A stretch of 64,000 bases of DNA from Pisolithus tinctorius (GCA_024663395.1 JANFAH010000004.1:930001-994000), one strand, 5' to 3'; shown: positions 34,010 through 46,670, counted from the stretch's first letter. Notes: generated by a model not told the origin, from the sequence alone. A program made the numbers and translations.

Positions 34010-35737
34010 CGGCTGAAACGCGCTTCCGGAGTCCACAGTGCGTGGAGCCTCGCACAGCCACTCATCAAGTTGCTAACGGCGGGGAGGTTGATGAACGTAC
34101 TCAAGCTGCCTCGCCGTCTTCCAATAGGACCTCAGGAAGCAGCTCAAAGTTACCCCAAAAACCCTTGTTTGATGGAGTATTGATCACGTCACGCCCTCCG
34201 AAATCCACGGCGTCGCGCTCTGCATGTTCAACTGCCAAGCGGTCTCTCACTCCAGCAACTTCTTTCTCGCTGCTCGACGCGCTGCAACGAACATTTGACG
34301 CGAACAATAATCACCTTACGCCATCCCAAAGTGAAGATGATGCTTCGAGCACGCCTCAAACGGATCAGGAAGCTGCGACCGATGATGGGAAGGTGATACT
34401 ACGGCATCGACTTTCTCCGTTGAAACCTCGATCCTCGCGTCGCCAGATTGCCCAGAGTGACAAGTCGGAGGATGCAGCGGAGGTCAAGACAGCGTTTCGG
34501 GATGGCCTCGTCAAGAAACGTGTTAGAAGCATTCCCTATGACTCAATGCCCGGAGTGATCGATGCCGCGCTCGGGACAACTTGCGCACCCATCTGGCTAG
34601 GGAAAGAGGACGAGTTCGAAGACGAGGAAATGCCTGGGGAGGTTTGGAATGGGACGAGAGACTTGTCGGTGGAATCTGATGGCTGGAGCTGCGGCATTAC
34701 TGGTGACCATCCCCTCACGGTGTTATTCGTACGACCGCCATTGTCAGCCTCATCCACTGCTACATTAGGTCTTCCGCACAGGAAGCTCGAGAAGACAGGC
34801 TTCATTACACCCCATGTATCGATGCACGATCGGTTCCAGCAGAAGCTTCATTCTCTCTTCGGGGACAATGCGACGGTGCGGACCGATAGAGGCGCAAGAC
34901 CACGCGAGGTTCGTGGTATCTGAAACCTTACATTCAAGGCTGACACTTTTCCCTTTCTCATCTTTCACGATCTTCCAGAATTTCTTTGATTATATTTACC
35001 AACCTGCCAACGCGCATCACGATGATACCCCGAGTCATCCCATCGCGCCCGAAGCGAACGGAGATGGTGATAATTCGCCCATTGACAATACCCCGCCTGC
35101 GCCAGTGGACAGTGTCCAAGCCAGTACTCCAGTTGCACCTATGCAGGAACGCACAGCTACGGTTGACAGTGTTCCGACTGCCTTTTCATCGATGTCGCGA
35201 AGATCTCTCAAGCGGCAAGCTTCTCAGGAGGTGGACGCCGATACCCACACTTCCGTCATTCCCCGTAACGATGATTCCGGCGACGCGGCAACTGCTCCCG
35301 CGGAAGCGACGCGCCAACCACTCGCAAACAAAAAGCGACGCCTCGACTTCAATGAAGACCAACTTCAGAGTTGGATTTCCAAGCTTCAGCGCCTCATCAA
35401 GGGGAAAATCCGGTTCACTGAAGAGGTGTGTGTAACTACGTGACTGGTTTAGCGACTGACACGAATCATGGCATTAACAACAGGCCCTCAAGCAATTGAG
35501 TGACTTGCTCGCGCAGATAGATTCGGTCAAAATGGAACTGGACATGAATATACCCATTGTACGTATTTCTCACTTGGCAGCACTAGTACCGCGCCAGGTT
35601 CTGAACCGCTGCGGTAGGTAAATTCGCTCCAGCAGAGCATCCGCAAGCTTTCCCAACTTCAGGATATCCCGTTTGGGGATCCCTATAAATTGAGAATAAA
35701 GGCACATCTTATCGCAACTGCTTGGCCACGCGCGTGA
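33679..35737 (+). CDS. Unassigned nuclear-type protein with TFIIS-N/LEDGF-like C-terminal helical bundle
   Basis: Four exons (about 33679-34908, 34979-35425, 35484-35558, 35636-35737) keep phase and give about 617 residues from the ATG at 33679. An alternative ATG at 33986 would give about 515. The bulk is low-complexity, rich in S, T, P and D, with basic patches (KPRSSRRQ, KKRVRS, ANKKRRLDF). The last 75 residues look ordered: LQSWISKLQRLIKGKIRFTE, ALKQLSDLLAQID, VKMELDMNIPI, IRKLSQLQDIP and KLRIKAHLIATAW. That spacing resembles the TFIIS N-terminal/LEDGF helical bundle used for transcription-factor contacts, though this is only pattern recognition. The first 110 codons lie in CpG-free DNA and the rest in normal DNA, so the gene may be chimeric or the early part may be a chance extension. 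Confidence 0.55.
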
Positions 35738-35945
35738 CTCTTGCATGTTGTGATACTAACCAAATTTCAGCCCTGATGGAACTTTCATATTATAATACTT
35801 TTTTCGATACATATGATAAATTTTATCGAATTCAGATGTTCTGTCCGGTCGCGGAATATTACGTTGTTTCTTGGCTCTGATCGTCCGTCCAGTGTCCCGA
35901 AGATCTTATGAGAAGCCCTCGCAATGAAATCACTTCTTTTTGAGC

Positions 35946-38160
35946 TCACTTCCCCACGCAAAAAGAGCTAAAGATTGCTCCAAGGACGTCTTCCGTGCTC
36001 ACATCAACCCCGGACACGGAACCAATGGCCCGAGCCGCGTACCGCAGCGACTCGGCAGCGATGTCGATCTGAGAGAGAGCTTCCCCACCCAGAGTAGAAC
36101 GTTAATTATTGTCTATGGGTAACATCGACGCGCACTCACGAAACCCCTGAAACTCCTCCAAAAACTTCACCGCTGACTCAAGGTAGTCTCTATGCCTGGC
36201 TTGCGTGATGAGTGGTGCATCCTCCGCGGACATTGATTCAGAGTACCTGCATTTGGCAGGATCAAACCCGGGTAAATAGGGCAAAAAGGAAAGGAACCTA
36301 CGCAACGCGTTCTTTCAGTACATATGCCAGCCCATCTAGAAACTCCTTCGTCCCCTCGCCGGTGTGTAGACTCACAGTCCACATGCACGGGGTGTTTGCT
36401 TCCTTCTGCTGCGCAGAAACTGGCAATGTACACGTCAATGCATCCCGAACTTCACGCTCCAACAATTCTCCCGACAAACCCGCGACCTCTCGAGTCAGGT
36501 CCGCTTTGTTGAACAGGAAGGTCGTGTGCGGCTTCAAGTGATGCAGTACATCAGTGGGGAGGGTGAGTGTGATTCTGCTGGTACTCTGATTAGAATATGG
36601 CACGACAGAGATAACTTCCTCGAGCGACAAAACGCATATTGATACGTCGGAACCCTCTACGCTGATCAGAAGCATCTCAGGAACCATTACATCACGGGGC
36701 AATTATGACAACGACTCACACGCCTCCGGCCCTCTCCACTCCAATCTTCTCTACAGCATCGTCGGTTAGCTTTCGTATTCCCGCAGTATCATTCAGCACA
36801 ACCGGCAACCCTCCAATATCGAGCGTGAGTGTGAGCACGTCCCGGGTCGTTCCAGGAATGGGGGACGTGATAGCAACGTCCCTCTCCGCTAAGAGAGATT
36901 CGACGGTTAGCAACAGAGTACTATCGGTTTGTAGGTCATATGAGAGGAGGGATGGACGAACGAACCTAGGAAATTAAACAAACTACTCTTTCCCGCATTT
37001 GGGGGACCAAAGATAGCGAGTTTAATCCCCGACCTCAATATCTCACCTTTCCTGTTGTCCCTTAGATGTAAATTAATGGTATCGATAATCTCTTGAGCAC
37101 GAGTGTGCGCTGTTCCATGAACAATCATCGTTCAGCTCACTAAACCCAGCTTGACACAAGGACAAAACGAAGGAATGATAGCATACCGCTCTCAAGCATG
37201 TCCTCTTGGCCTAGCTCATCGACGTCCTCGCCGAAATCGATAAATCCTTCGACATACATCAGACAGTCGAGTATTTTGGCTCTCAGTGACTCAAACTTCG
37301 CCTTCTGTATACCCTAACAACATAACACTTGTCAGCCACCGCCAAGATAGAACAATGCACAACAAGCGCAGACGAGGAAGAATTGTCGTGACAGACACCC
37401 ACCCCTACCCCGCCAACAGCAATCCTCCTCTGCGCCTCCGTCTCAGCTTCGATTAAATCTCTCAGACCCTCCACTTGTGTCAAGTCTATTCTCCCGCCTT
37501 CAAATGCGCGCCGAGTGAATTCACCCGGTTCTGCAGGCCGGCAAAAACGGAGCTTCGAAAGCGCTGTGAGGATAGCTGTGAGCACTGCTCGCCCTGAATG
37601 CACTTGGAGCTCGAGGGTGTCTTCAGTCGTAAATGACTTCGGTCCTGCGGTAATGTCGTAGAGTGAAAATCTATGCGGTAGAACTAGACAGAGGTCGAGC
37701 ACCTACCCTTGAAAAATAGCACGATCCCGTCATCCAACTTCCCTCCGGTCTCTGGATCCACGATTTCCCGGTACTCTGCCACCCATGGAGTCGGAACCTC
37801 CTCCTCTCTCATCGTGGAACGAGCGGAGGCGCGAACGCTGCGCGTAACAGCCCTGTACACACGTATTGCGTCGGGTCCGGAGATGCGCACGACGGCTACA
37901 CCACCCTTTCCAGGCGGAGTCGAGAGCGCGTAGATTGTCCTTCTCTGTGCATCCGAGAGTACTTGCGTCCGTGTGAGTGTCGGATCCGATAAGTGATCTC
38001 GCTCTCGGATGGCACCACCACTTGGAGGTCGACCGAAATGAGCACGGCGGTGCACCGAAGAATGATTCCAAAGCCCTGATAGCGTGTGCTGTCGGACATT
38101 ACTAGCGGCGTTGATAATGGCGTTCCTTGTCCCCGCTCGACCAACCCATTGCCGCAACAT
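35946..38160 (-). CDS. MSS1: Mitochondrial tRNA modification GTPase (MnmE/GTPBP3 family)
   Basis: Eight exons (38160-37707, 37644-37409, 37313-37187, 37109-36966, 36888-36720, 36661-36302, 36246-36140, 36079-35946) give 576 residues. The start [19 protein letters not shown] is a basic amphipathic, mitochondrial-type leader. The folate-binding N-domain contains [20 protein letters not shown] and [19 protein letters not shown]. The helical domain carries the G domain: G1 GPPNAGKSS near residue 302, G2 IPGTTRD, G3 DTAG and G4 FNKAD. The protein ends FCVGK, the invariant CxGK whose cysteine is needed in the family. With the MnmG/MTO1 partner it installs the 5-taurinomethyl or carboxymethylaminomethyl group on U34 of mitochondrial tRNAs. 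It is divergent with the P-loop gene at 38240. Confidence 0.94.
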
Positions 38161-38239
38161 ATAACGGCCTCCCTCGTGTCTTGGCTCGAAGTTGCTTCCG
38201 TTGCATTTTACATAATCACACCTTCCAGCCTGGAGAACG
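38161..38239. promoter_or_regulatory. 79-bp bidirectional promoter MSS1/P-loop GTPase
   Basis: This short gap between the two divergent start codons must contain both core promoters. No specific element was recognised. Shared expression is inferred from spacing only. Confidence 0.5.
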
Positions 38240-39306
38240 ATGTCGACACTGAGTGCTCCCCGCACAGTGAGTCTGAAAGAGTTGGTCCCAGAGAATGTTA
38301 TAATCTTGTGAGCCAATCACAAACACCCACTGCTTATGCTTACTTTTCACTAACAGAGTGGTGGGACCCACGGGCTCCGGAAAAAGCTCCGTAAGCTTTC
38401 GAAGCTCACGAAGTTTCCCCCTTACACTAATGAACCATGACCATTTTTTAAATAGTTTATCAGTCAGGCAAGCGGCATCCAAGACGACATCGTAGGCCAC
38501 GACTTGGTCTCGAAGACGTCCGAAATTCTGGCAGTCAAGTATACGGACGAGGAGAGCGGTCTGGATATCGTCTTGGTCGATACACCGGGACTCAGCAACA
38601 CCTTGAAAGATGATTCCGAGGTTCTCCGCATGTTTACTGAGTGGTCCCGCAAGCTGTAAGCTTCCTAAATATATCCTATGTATATTCCGTTCTCATCTTC
38701 GTTATCAGGAAGAAAAGAGACCTCGTTATCTCCGGGATACTCTACTTCCATAGGATATCGGACAATCGGATACCCGCAAATCCACTGAGGGCCCTATGCG
38801 TCTTTGGGGAGCCATGTGGAGGCCTCGGTGCAGCCCTGTCCAAGACCATTTTGACCATCACAATGTGGAACGACGTGGGCGATGAGATAGGCGAAAAACG
38901 GCTGGTAGAGCTCAAATCCACGTTCTGGAAGGTGGTGTTGAAATATATGAACGACGTAGAATCAGCCAGAGAGCTTATCCGTGAAGTCATACGGAGTCGT
39001 GGAGGACAACACCAGGGAGCAATGCCAAAGCAGGACATGGCTCTGACTGTTCAAGAACGCTCTCGTCAGGACCTACTCAAGAATTTGGAAACACTTACGG
39101 AGAGGCAACTGGCCATACTTCGTAATATCGATGAGGAGAGCAGAAACACATCCGACCCAAATGCCCCTGCCTCACGGGGCGAATTGGAACGTGAGTACGA
39201 GAAACTGCGATTGCAGATGGACGAGGCTTGGCGCCAACTCTGTCAGACGAACAAATGGTCCCCCCCGCCCAAAACACCAACAAAACGACGCTTTTTTCCA
39301 AGATGA
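38240..39306 (+). CDS. Small P-loop G-domain protein (AIG1-like), basidiomycete type
   Basis: Four exons (38240-38307, 38357-38390, 38456-38655, 38709-39306) give 299 residues. The P-loop VVGPTGSGKSSF (about residues 24-35) is interrupted by an intron. The switch II motif LVDTPGLSNTL is near residue 75. The segment DLVISGILYFHRISDNRIP matches AIG1/GIMAP-like and other fungal G-domain proteins. The C-terminal 120 residues are charged and predicted coiled coil (QDLLKNLETLTERQLAIL, LEREYEKLRLQMDEAW), ending in a basic tail (TKRRFFPR). Such genes are multicopy and of unknown function in Agaricomycetes. A canonical NKxD is not obvious; TMWNDVGDE lies in about that region. It lies head to head with MSS1. 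Confidence 0.85.
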
Positions 39307-40852
39307 CGAGTCTTTCCATATCCCCATTTCTCCATCTTGACAATATAAACCAAGACTATATCACCCATTTTGTACCTGACTCCTCACTGACGTACAGCTA
39401 CGCTCAAGGGACTTTTGTAAAGTACCACAGCAAATACCACACTGTCTTCATTATCTTTTGACAATCAAACACTGCTCAGGTACCCAGCTATCTCCGTGAT
39501 AATGTTTCATGAAGCACCCACGATGTCGGAGACCAAACCATGATTGCAGAAAGCGGAATCCCCCGAATCCGAGGCCTACGAGTCAGGAACGGGACAGAGA
39601 TATGGAACAATATACCACCTTTAAATCCCATGATAAAGCGTGCTTGAGGCATAATTTTACACATGGAAACTATCCAATGGGTTCCTCTTCTTGCAAGGAT
39701 CCACCAAGTTCGTGGTGACGAACGCAGCTGGAATCTGACAGAACTTGTTTGGAGTTGGAACCAAGTATTGCCACGGACAGCGGTGTCGATAAGCCTTTTA
39801 TCGCAAGAAGCACCACGGTTGACTTGAAACCTCCGAGGCAGCTGCCCAAACATCCCCGCCAAGAGGCCACGGAGGACACCTAGTTCGGAGCCCACAGCAA
39901 CAACCGTCTTGGGCAGGACAAGAGGGGGATCTAGGATAGCCCGATGAGGAATCCTTTCACTTACAAGCCGACACCAAGGTACGGTGCAACGAAACCAAAG
40001 TGAGTTCGGTGTCCTTATCAGAGATGCGGCGCCTGACATAATCGCACGGAGATGGCTAATTGAGGGCAATCGTGGTGCCAATTGTGAGACTGGTAATAGT
40101 GTGGCTCAGTTGACCCGTCTTGTATGGCGATACGGTGCTGCATTGAGCTACCGTCGGCGCCATACACTTTGATCTATGCCTCGGACAGCCTGTGCACCCA
40201 AAAACGGCGGGTTACGAGACTACTGTATTGCAGAAGTGATGATGATTTGGTTTGCGCCTATTAGTCATTTACGCGGGTACATGTTCTCAAATGCATCATG
40301 GATCATGGCATTATGCCCAACCTACCTGATCTGTACTAGCTTGTGGATGCCAGAAACATACCGGAGTGATGCAAGATTCCAACGGAGGGCGAACGTGTGT
40401 ATCGATCTCGAAAAAGCTATGCCGTCCGAAGTTCTACACAGAACATTTCCACCTGTCGATGCGAGTGATGCTTTTATATGTAGTATCATTGGGTGGTTGT
40501 ATGGCGTGTTGGTAGTTCATCGTCCTCACCCTCTCTCTGTCGTCCCCGTCATCTAATAACTCATTGGTGAATGAGACCTGCCAGTACTTGCGATGATGGT
40601 GACCCCAGAGGCACATTTCCCACGCCTGATCGAGATCTTTCCAAGCTGTATGTTGTCAGTTCCCTTGCAAGGCGCCTCCAGCAGGTATCTCTTGATCGAA
40701 CTCGACTCTCTCCCAGCTCACCAACCCTGCGGAATACGACTGCCAACGCATCGTTTCTGAGAATCTCTTACCGTGCCAGATCGCGTGCATCTTTCTAATT
40801 TTTGAGAGTAAATAATCTCAGACCAGAGAACAGTCCTTAGCCTCTCTCCGCC
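39307..40852. other. 1.5-kb region with no supported gene
   Basis: A 197-codon frame on the minus strand (39488-40081) is open but basic, lacks motifs and splices to nothing recognisable, so I do not call it. Several plus-strand fragments have moderate coding look but are broken by stops. This could be a decayed gene. The right end includes the calcineurin B promoter. Confidence 0.4.
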
Positions 40853-42155
40853 ATGGGTCAAACACGTTCGTATCGCCCTTCTTTCTCCATTTTTCGTCGT
40901 CTTCACACATAATTATTCTCCGACCCCCTTTCCCCCGATGTAGCGTCACAATTTATGGAGGACATGCAAAAGCGGTCCAACTGTACGTCTCTCTTCTCAG
41001 GCTTGGTTTCTTTTCCACGGGGCCATCGTATCGTCCAGGGCTACTGGTATCGCTCTTTCCCTTCGCCACCCGCACTGGTGTGCGGGGTGAAATAAAGAGC
41101 GTAGCTGATTAAAAGATAAGAGGCCCTCGACGGAATTCGTCGAGGTCTCAGACACGACGGACGATGACCGATGAATCGTGCAGAAACGACTCGTACTGAC
41201 GCCTGCGTATGGCCAGTTACGTCCGCTGAACTAGAGAGACTCAAAAAGCGGTTCATGAAGCTCGACAGGTAGGTCCCCCCCTTCCAATTGGTGCTCTCGT
41301 TCCAGACGCTACTATTCGCCTCGGACTTCGGGACTTTGCGAAGATGTTGACGATATTTTCCAGCGATGGTTCAGGTTCGATAGATAGAGAAGAGTTTCTT
41401 CAGATACCTCAAATAGCGTCCAACCCGCTTGCCTCCCGGATGATTGCTATATTCGACGAGGAGTGCGTGCGCTCTCATACTCTAATTTCTTTGGGCTGAG
41501 TCTTCCATCCCCTATGCGTTGTGGCCATGCGGTGCATTTGCCGTAAATCGACATTCGAAAACAACATAATTGGCGTGCCTTGTACCTACGCAGTGGTGGT
41601 GGCACCGTTGATTTCCAGGAATTTGTTGGTGGTCTCAGTGCATTTAGTAGCCGCGGTGGCCGAGAAGAGAAGCTACGCTGTATGTCACAAACTTCTTTAC
41701 ACTTCTTTCTGTTTCCCATTCCGTTTCTTCTTTTTATCCGTTCCGTGCTAATCCCTTTTTAATCGTAGTTGCCTTTAAGGTATACGATGTTGACCGGGAC
41801 GGGTTTATCTCGAACGGGGAACTGTTCCTCGTGTTGAAGATGATGGTCGGCAACAATCTTAAGGTGTGTTGTTTATCTTACATCAAAACCGCGGGCTGTT
41901 ATGACGCGATTGCGATCGGGCATGGTGTCTTACGCATGGATTTGCAATGACAGGACCAGCAGCTCCAACAAATCGTGGATAAGACTATCATGGAGGGTGA
42001 TCACGATCAGGACGGCAAACTCAGTTTTGAAGAGTTTGCTCAGATGGTGTCGAATACGGTGTGTGCTGCTGTCGTCCGTGGACGTGCAGGTAGTAGTCTG
42101 AACGTTCGAGTAATAGGACATCGTAAAACAAATGACACTCGAGGATCTCTTCTAA
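40853..42155 (+). CDS. CNB1: Calcineurin regulatory subunit B
   Basis: Eight exons (40853-40865, 40944-40982, 41217-41268, 41364-41462, 41594-41679, 41769-41863, 41954-42058, 42117-42155) give 175 residues, the standard length. The start MGQTPSQF keeps Gly2 for N-myristoylation. Four EF-hands are visible: [40 protein letters not shown] and [13 protein letters not shown], each with full calcium ligands. The linker [17 protein letters not shown] and the end [12 protein letters not shown] are diagnostic. It binds the catalytic subunit A and confers calcium dependence on the phosphatase, which controls stress responses and morphogenesis in fungi. The first exon has only 13 coding nt. Confidence 0.96.
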
Positions 42156-42808
42156 TGTGCCCTTGCCAAAGTGGACTGGCTAGGATGACGAGTGGACGAA
42201 ACATGACGCAGATGTGGCATATTCTTGCACACATCCATTCCCCGTACAATCCGATGTTACCCCGGCGGTGTGGTGTATAACCACATATTTTTCCCCCGAT
42301 GATCACCCACGCCTTGAGCAGCATTAGCACAGGTTGTAATAATCCCCGGCTTTATGTATGTAGAACACTAGGTTAGCATTTGCACCTTTTTTTTTTTTTT
42401 TTCGTTTCCTCGGAGGCCTTCCGATGTGTATTGCAGTGGGAACCGGTGGCGCCATCGGAGAGTGAACCTGTAGGTCGACCCTGAGCCATTCAAGGGCCAA
42501 GCCATATTATTCTTTTCTCCATGCCTTCGTCGTGTTTCTCTGCCAGTCTACTGTTTGGATGCTGTACTGATGTTTCACGGAACAGCCAGTCGCACGGGTG
42601 TATTAGAAGTGTCCTCCGTAGATATGCTAGTAGTTTGTCAGGGCTGGGTGGTGGCGGTTTCACGGGCCGATGGAAGAAGGCACATGTTTACCTCATTGGC
42701 CGGGGGTGGAGTTATATAATACATTTCGTATTTGGAGTTGCCCCACACTAGCAGACACGCAGAACAACCCCCTCAGACTACTCCACTCCTAGTCTCACCA
42801 GCCTCACG
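42156..42808. other. Spacer between CNB1 and orphan gene
   Basis: Non-coding by inspection. It includes a 16-nt T run at about 42387-42402, probably in or after the CNB1 3' UTR, and the promoter of the next gene; a tataat-like element lies at about 42714. Confidence 0.5.
42387..42402. repeat. Poly-T tract
   Basis: An uninterrupted run of about 16 T lies downstream of CNB1. It may be a microsatellite or a promoter-type poly(dA:dT) element for the downstream gene. Confidence 0.8.
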
Positions 42809-43605
42809 ATGAGCATCTCCGTCGACGACCTCGTCGCTTCACTCTCTTCCCATCACATCGGCCAGGAAGCTCTCGAACTCGCTGCCCTTCAGGTATCTTT
42901 CCAGTCTGACCCCCTGAATATTCTTATCTCTCTTCTCATTCACACATACAGGCACAGCTCGCACAGTCACTCCTTGCTCACCAGTTCTCCTCCTCCTCAC
43001 CTCACTTCCAGCACCCACACCTCTCCGGCCCTCACCCCAGCACTAACATCGCCAGACGGGACCCCGGCCATGTCCAGCACTGCACCACCCCCACATCCCG
43101 CACCCCCTCTTCCTCCGCCTTCATATGGCCGCTCCCCGTACAGGAACTTGCTTCCCATTCGCGTAGATCGAGTATCTCCTCGATAAAAATGCAACAGTAC
43201 CATGAAGATATCGTACTGGTAGATATGGACGACGCGGACGAAGAAGACGCACGTCTCGTAGAGGCAATGGTAACGCCCTCAGACGTCCCTGTATGCTCCT
43301 CCCCAAGTGGTTCACACTCCCGCTCAAATTCATATACATGGTCATCTTATCAGAGCAAAGACGCTTTAAACTCCTTCTCTGTTCCCACTTCACATCAACT
43401 GATTTCGCCCATGGATTCCTCGTGCCCCCCTTCACTCTTTACAACCACGGATCCATTCTATATCCAGACATCTCAGGCTGCCGCTGCACAGCAGTCCCTC
43501 TCCACAACACCTGGTGCACCGGGTACCGCTTCGTTCTTTGCACTCGCTGGTCGACCCAACGCACATTCCCCATTTGCCATGGGCACTTCTGCGTGGCAGC
43601 GGTGA
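42809..43605 (+). CDS. Orphan protein, basidiomycete-type, unknown function
   Basis: Two exons (42809-42892 and 42952-43605) joined in phase give 245 residues beginning MSISVDDLVASLSSHHIGQE. The N-terminus is a predicted amphipathic helix (DDLVASL, LELAALQAQLAQSLLAHQF). The rest is rich in S, P, H and T with one acidic block (IVLVDMDDADEEDARLVEAM) and looks disordered. I recognise no family. The conserved-looking helix plus an acidic VxxDxDDADEED stretch could be protein-binding motifs. Both introns and composition look like a genuine gene. Function is unknown. Confidence 0.65.
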
Positions 43606-44634
43606 TCCCTTCCCATTCCATCACCACCACCCTTAGATGGACTCACATATATCTCGCCCTCCGCTCTTAATTTATGTTACCGCTCCGTGAAATCGCGTTG
43701 TTGTTTTTTATGTGACAGAGAAACCCACGGACGACGACCAGGAGTCGGCTGCCGTCTCTCCACCAGATATTTACTCCCTCGATCTATTCATACTTAGCTT
43801 TCCCGTGTTCTTTTTGGTACGCTAGACATGCCCCACTTCAGAGTCCAAACTGCCCGTTATCCAGCCCTCGTTGCATCCTTGCGTGTTGTTCGAGTGCGAA
43901 TCAGAGCATGCCGCGTCGACCCCACTCTCCCTCCGATATGTTCGGCGTTTCCTCGCGGCCATTTAATATCCGTTTCCGCACCTTGACACACATGCGCACG
44001 TATACACCCAAGCTTGAAGACAATCCTCTTTTGGAGCTTCCGGATCTCTCCGACTACATATTAACAACACGTCGTACGACTCATGTATACTCGTGCTTTG
44101 TCTCGGACTCTCGGAGCCACTCCGGCCAATTAGCGTCTCTCATTTCGGTTCGGTTACGGGCCGACCGTGGTGCCCGGTGGGTGTGCACACGACCTGCGCG
44201 GTACTTGCGCTGCAGCAAATCCCTGTACCCATCTGTCGGCGTCCAAATTGGCGAATCACATTCACTGCGATGGGAATACGTGCGGTGTAGGCTGATTGTA
44301 TATGCAATGTTAACATACAGCTATAGTATTGCTTCCGTGTTTGTATGTTCGCCATCGTATAATTATTTTGCGTGTCCAACTTTCCGTAAGTCGGCGAGGA
44401 ATCTGATAGATCAGCCGGGCGTGGTAAGTTGAGCTATTTACCTGAACACAGCAAATATTCATCACAGCAATGGAGGGATCTGTACTTCGGATGATGAACA
44501 TGAAACAAACAATCTGTGAAACCCAGTACTGAACCTATTCATGATCATCAAGATGGTCGCCACATAGTTTACACCCGATAAAGAGACAATCCAACATGGA
44601 AGAAACATACTCCCTTATCTATTATCTATTAGCC
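43606..44634. other. 1-kb convergent spacer without a supported gene
   Basis: The region lies between the 3' ends of the orphan gene and of ALE1. A 174-codon frame (43908-44432) has no motif or plausible start context and is rejected. No RNA gene was recognised by eye. Confidence 0.45.
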
Positions 44635-46670
44635 TTAAGATTTGACCAAAGCCGCATCCACTACTCCCTCCAAAGGCGGAACAACCATTGGTCCAGGCGT
44701 CTGTGGCATCGTCTTGTTCGCCTCAGCCACCACAGCCGGGTTCGCCTCCGCTTGTTGCTTCTGCAATCGCTGCAAATACTTCGATCCTCCAGAATAAAAG
44801 AATGCGAGTGCAGAGCCGACCATCCAGAAACCGTACCAGTGCAGTCGACGCCATGCCTCCAACGAATCTGTCAGTGTGAGGAGCATGAACGGTGTGGCGG
44901 CGTAATTAAGGAGTAGGATGGATGCAATAGTGCCGATAAGGTCATATACACGTTTGGCTGTCGTTGTCGGAGCTCCTAGAGGTGGAAGAACAAGGGGACG
45001 GAATCCGGAACGGCAGCGACGTGCAGCGGCGGTGATAAAGCCGCCAAAGAGGAAGGTTAAGTAGTAGCCGGGTGCGATACCGTGCTGGAGAGCGGACACC
45101 TCAGTTCCGTCATCACGAACAAGCAACGCTCGATAACACATACCCAGAAAGCGCTGGTCAAGAACGTTAACATACTGCTTCTAAAACCAGGCTTCTTGCC
45201 CTTCGGAGTGACACGTTTGTAGATGCACTCTCTGAGCCAGACGTTCGTGTTAATGTTCCACGAATCGAGTAAAACCTTGAAGTTGGGAGGGAGCTCGATG
45301 GTTTGAATCTTGACGTTGGCTGCTCCTTCCCAAAGTGACTCCCCTGATGGGCCATATCCAGTGAATCCATGACCAGTCAGAATGCTGGCCCCCTGAATCG
45401 CATGTGCTAAGTGAAAATTCAGAGGTCATTGCAGACGTCTGCCGTACCTCGGTCAACGTCCATACAGCATAAAACTTGCACCGTTCGATGAACCCGCAAA
45501 ATTGGAAAATGACAATGCTTTTGGGAACTTGAGAAACACGGACATCTGAGCAGAGAGTAGGCCAAACGACTCACCGTTTCAAGAGATCCTGACTCAAGAA
45601 CCAAGGGGTGAGAGCGATTCCGAAATGGAACTTTGGACCCAAAACTACGAAGGCGCCCAAAAACAGAAGCCCGACGACCATCTTACGGTATGCGACACGC
45701 TTCCTGCCGTTAGGAATGGTTCTTCTTGAAGCTTTCTCGGGCTCGGGGTGTGCTTTGAAAAGAGACCCATCGATCAATGAGGAGTACGAGGCGTAGTCTA
45801 TGTATGGCCCGACCAAAATGCCTGGGAAGTAAAGACTAACACGGAAACGCTGTTAGAAAGGCAAAGCAATCATGAGCCTGGGTATGGCAGGACTTACGAA
45901 AATCCAAGGAATTCTAGTAGAGATGGGTATTTAGTGACGCGTTTCTGAAGCTGCCACTTGTCTAAGTCCTGTGAATACCTTTTAGGAAACGTTCCTTTGA
46001 GAGGAAAAGTAGCAGACGTGTATACTTGCCTCTGCAGGACGTCGTCCGTCCCAAACGTTCCAAGCAAATGTCGTCAGTTTCATCGTGAGGACCATCTGCG
46101 GTCCAGTAATTTCAAATGTTTCATAGCTCAGTTCGTAAAATGCACGTATGAGATGGCTGTTCGAATTTGGCCGTGTTGGCTATACACTTTTCTCTATGAA
46201 CGTGGAACTGGACACGTACTTGATCGTAAGGTGTCCCATAACGAAGCTGTCGAGTAAGATTGCAGTCAGGAAACAAGGGCAAAGGAGAGGACAGCACGGT
46301 GATGAATACTCACGCGAATACTATCCATGGCATCATGGGTCCTTTGACGTTGGCAGCAATGAAGTACGTCCCAAGGATGCTTGCCAGCAGCTGGGCGAGC
46401 CCCGATGGGAGGTTGAGGACGGGTATGAAGAAGAACGTCGAAACGAGGACATTAAAGAGATGCTTGAGACTAGGCTGAGACGCAGGTATTCGAATGAAGA
46501 CGCTTCCGAGAGGGTATGCAACCAGCAGACAAAAGACAAGCTATTCGCACGGAACGTTGAGCGTGCGTTTTCAGTGTGGCGGCACTGAAAGGGAGAAGAT
46601 TGGTACTTGCCTTGATCTGGTCGACGGAAGCCCCGAGCGCAGCGGCTAGCGGGACAAGTAGCGCGTCCAT
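44635..46670 (-). CDS. ALE1: MBOAT lysophospholipid acyltransferase
   Basis: Nine exons (46670-46611, 46540-46314, 46246-46220, 46156-46030, 45968-45898, 45835-45575, 45517-45448, 45392-45144, 45084-44635) give 513 residues. Two introns use GC donors (AAG|GCAAGT after 46611 and GAG|GCAAGT after 46030). Several hydrophobic segments fit a multipass ER membrane protein. MBOAT signatures are LAYPLG-like VAYPLGSVF, YFPGILVGPYIDYASY, WTLTEGASILTGHGFTGYG, the asparagine motif DSWNINTNVWLRECIYKRVT (N near 325) and the histidine motif TSAFWHGIAPGYYLTF (H near 365). Family members re-acylate lysophospholipids with acyl-CoA in the Lands cycle. The C-terminus lacks an obvious KKxx signal. Exon 7 required an acceptor at 45518 (cccaaaag) to restore RIVIFQFCGF. 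Confidence 0.93.

Noticed and set aside
39488..40081. 197-codon open frame on the minus strand
   Set aside because: It is basic, with no motif, no ATG-proximal context and no matching splice partner; neighbouring frames are similarly long fragments.
43908..44432. 174-codon open frame on the plus strand
   Set aside because: Composition and residue pattern look random, and it lies in a convergent spacer with no family resemblance.
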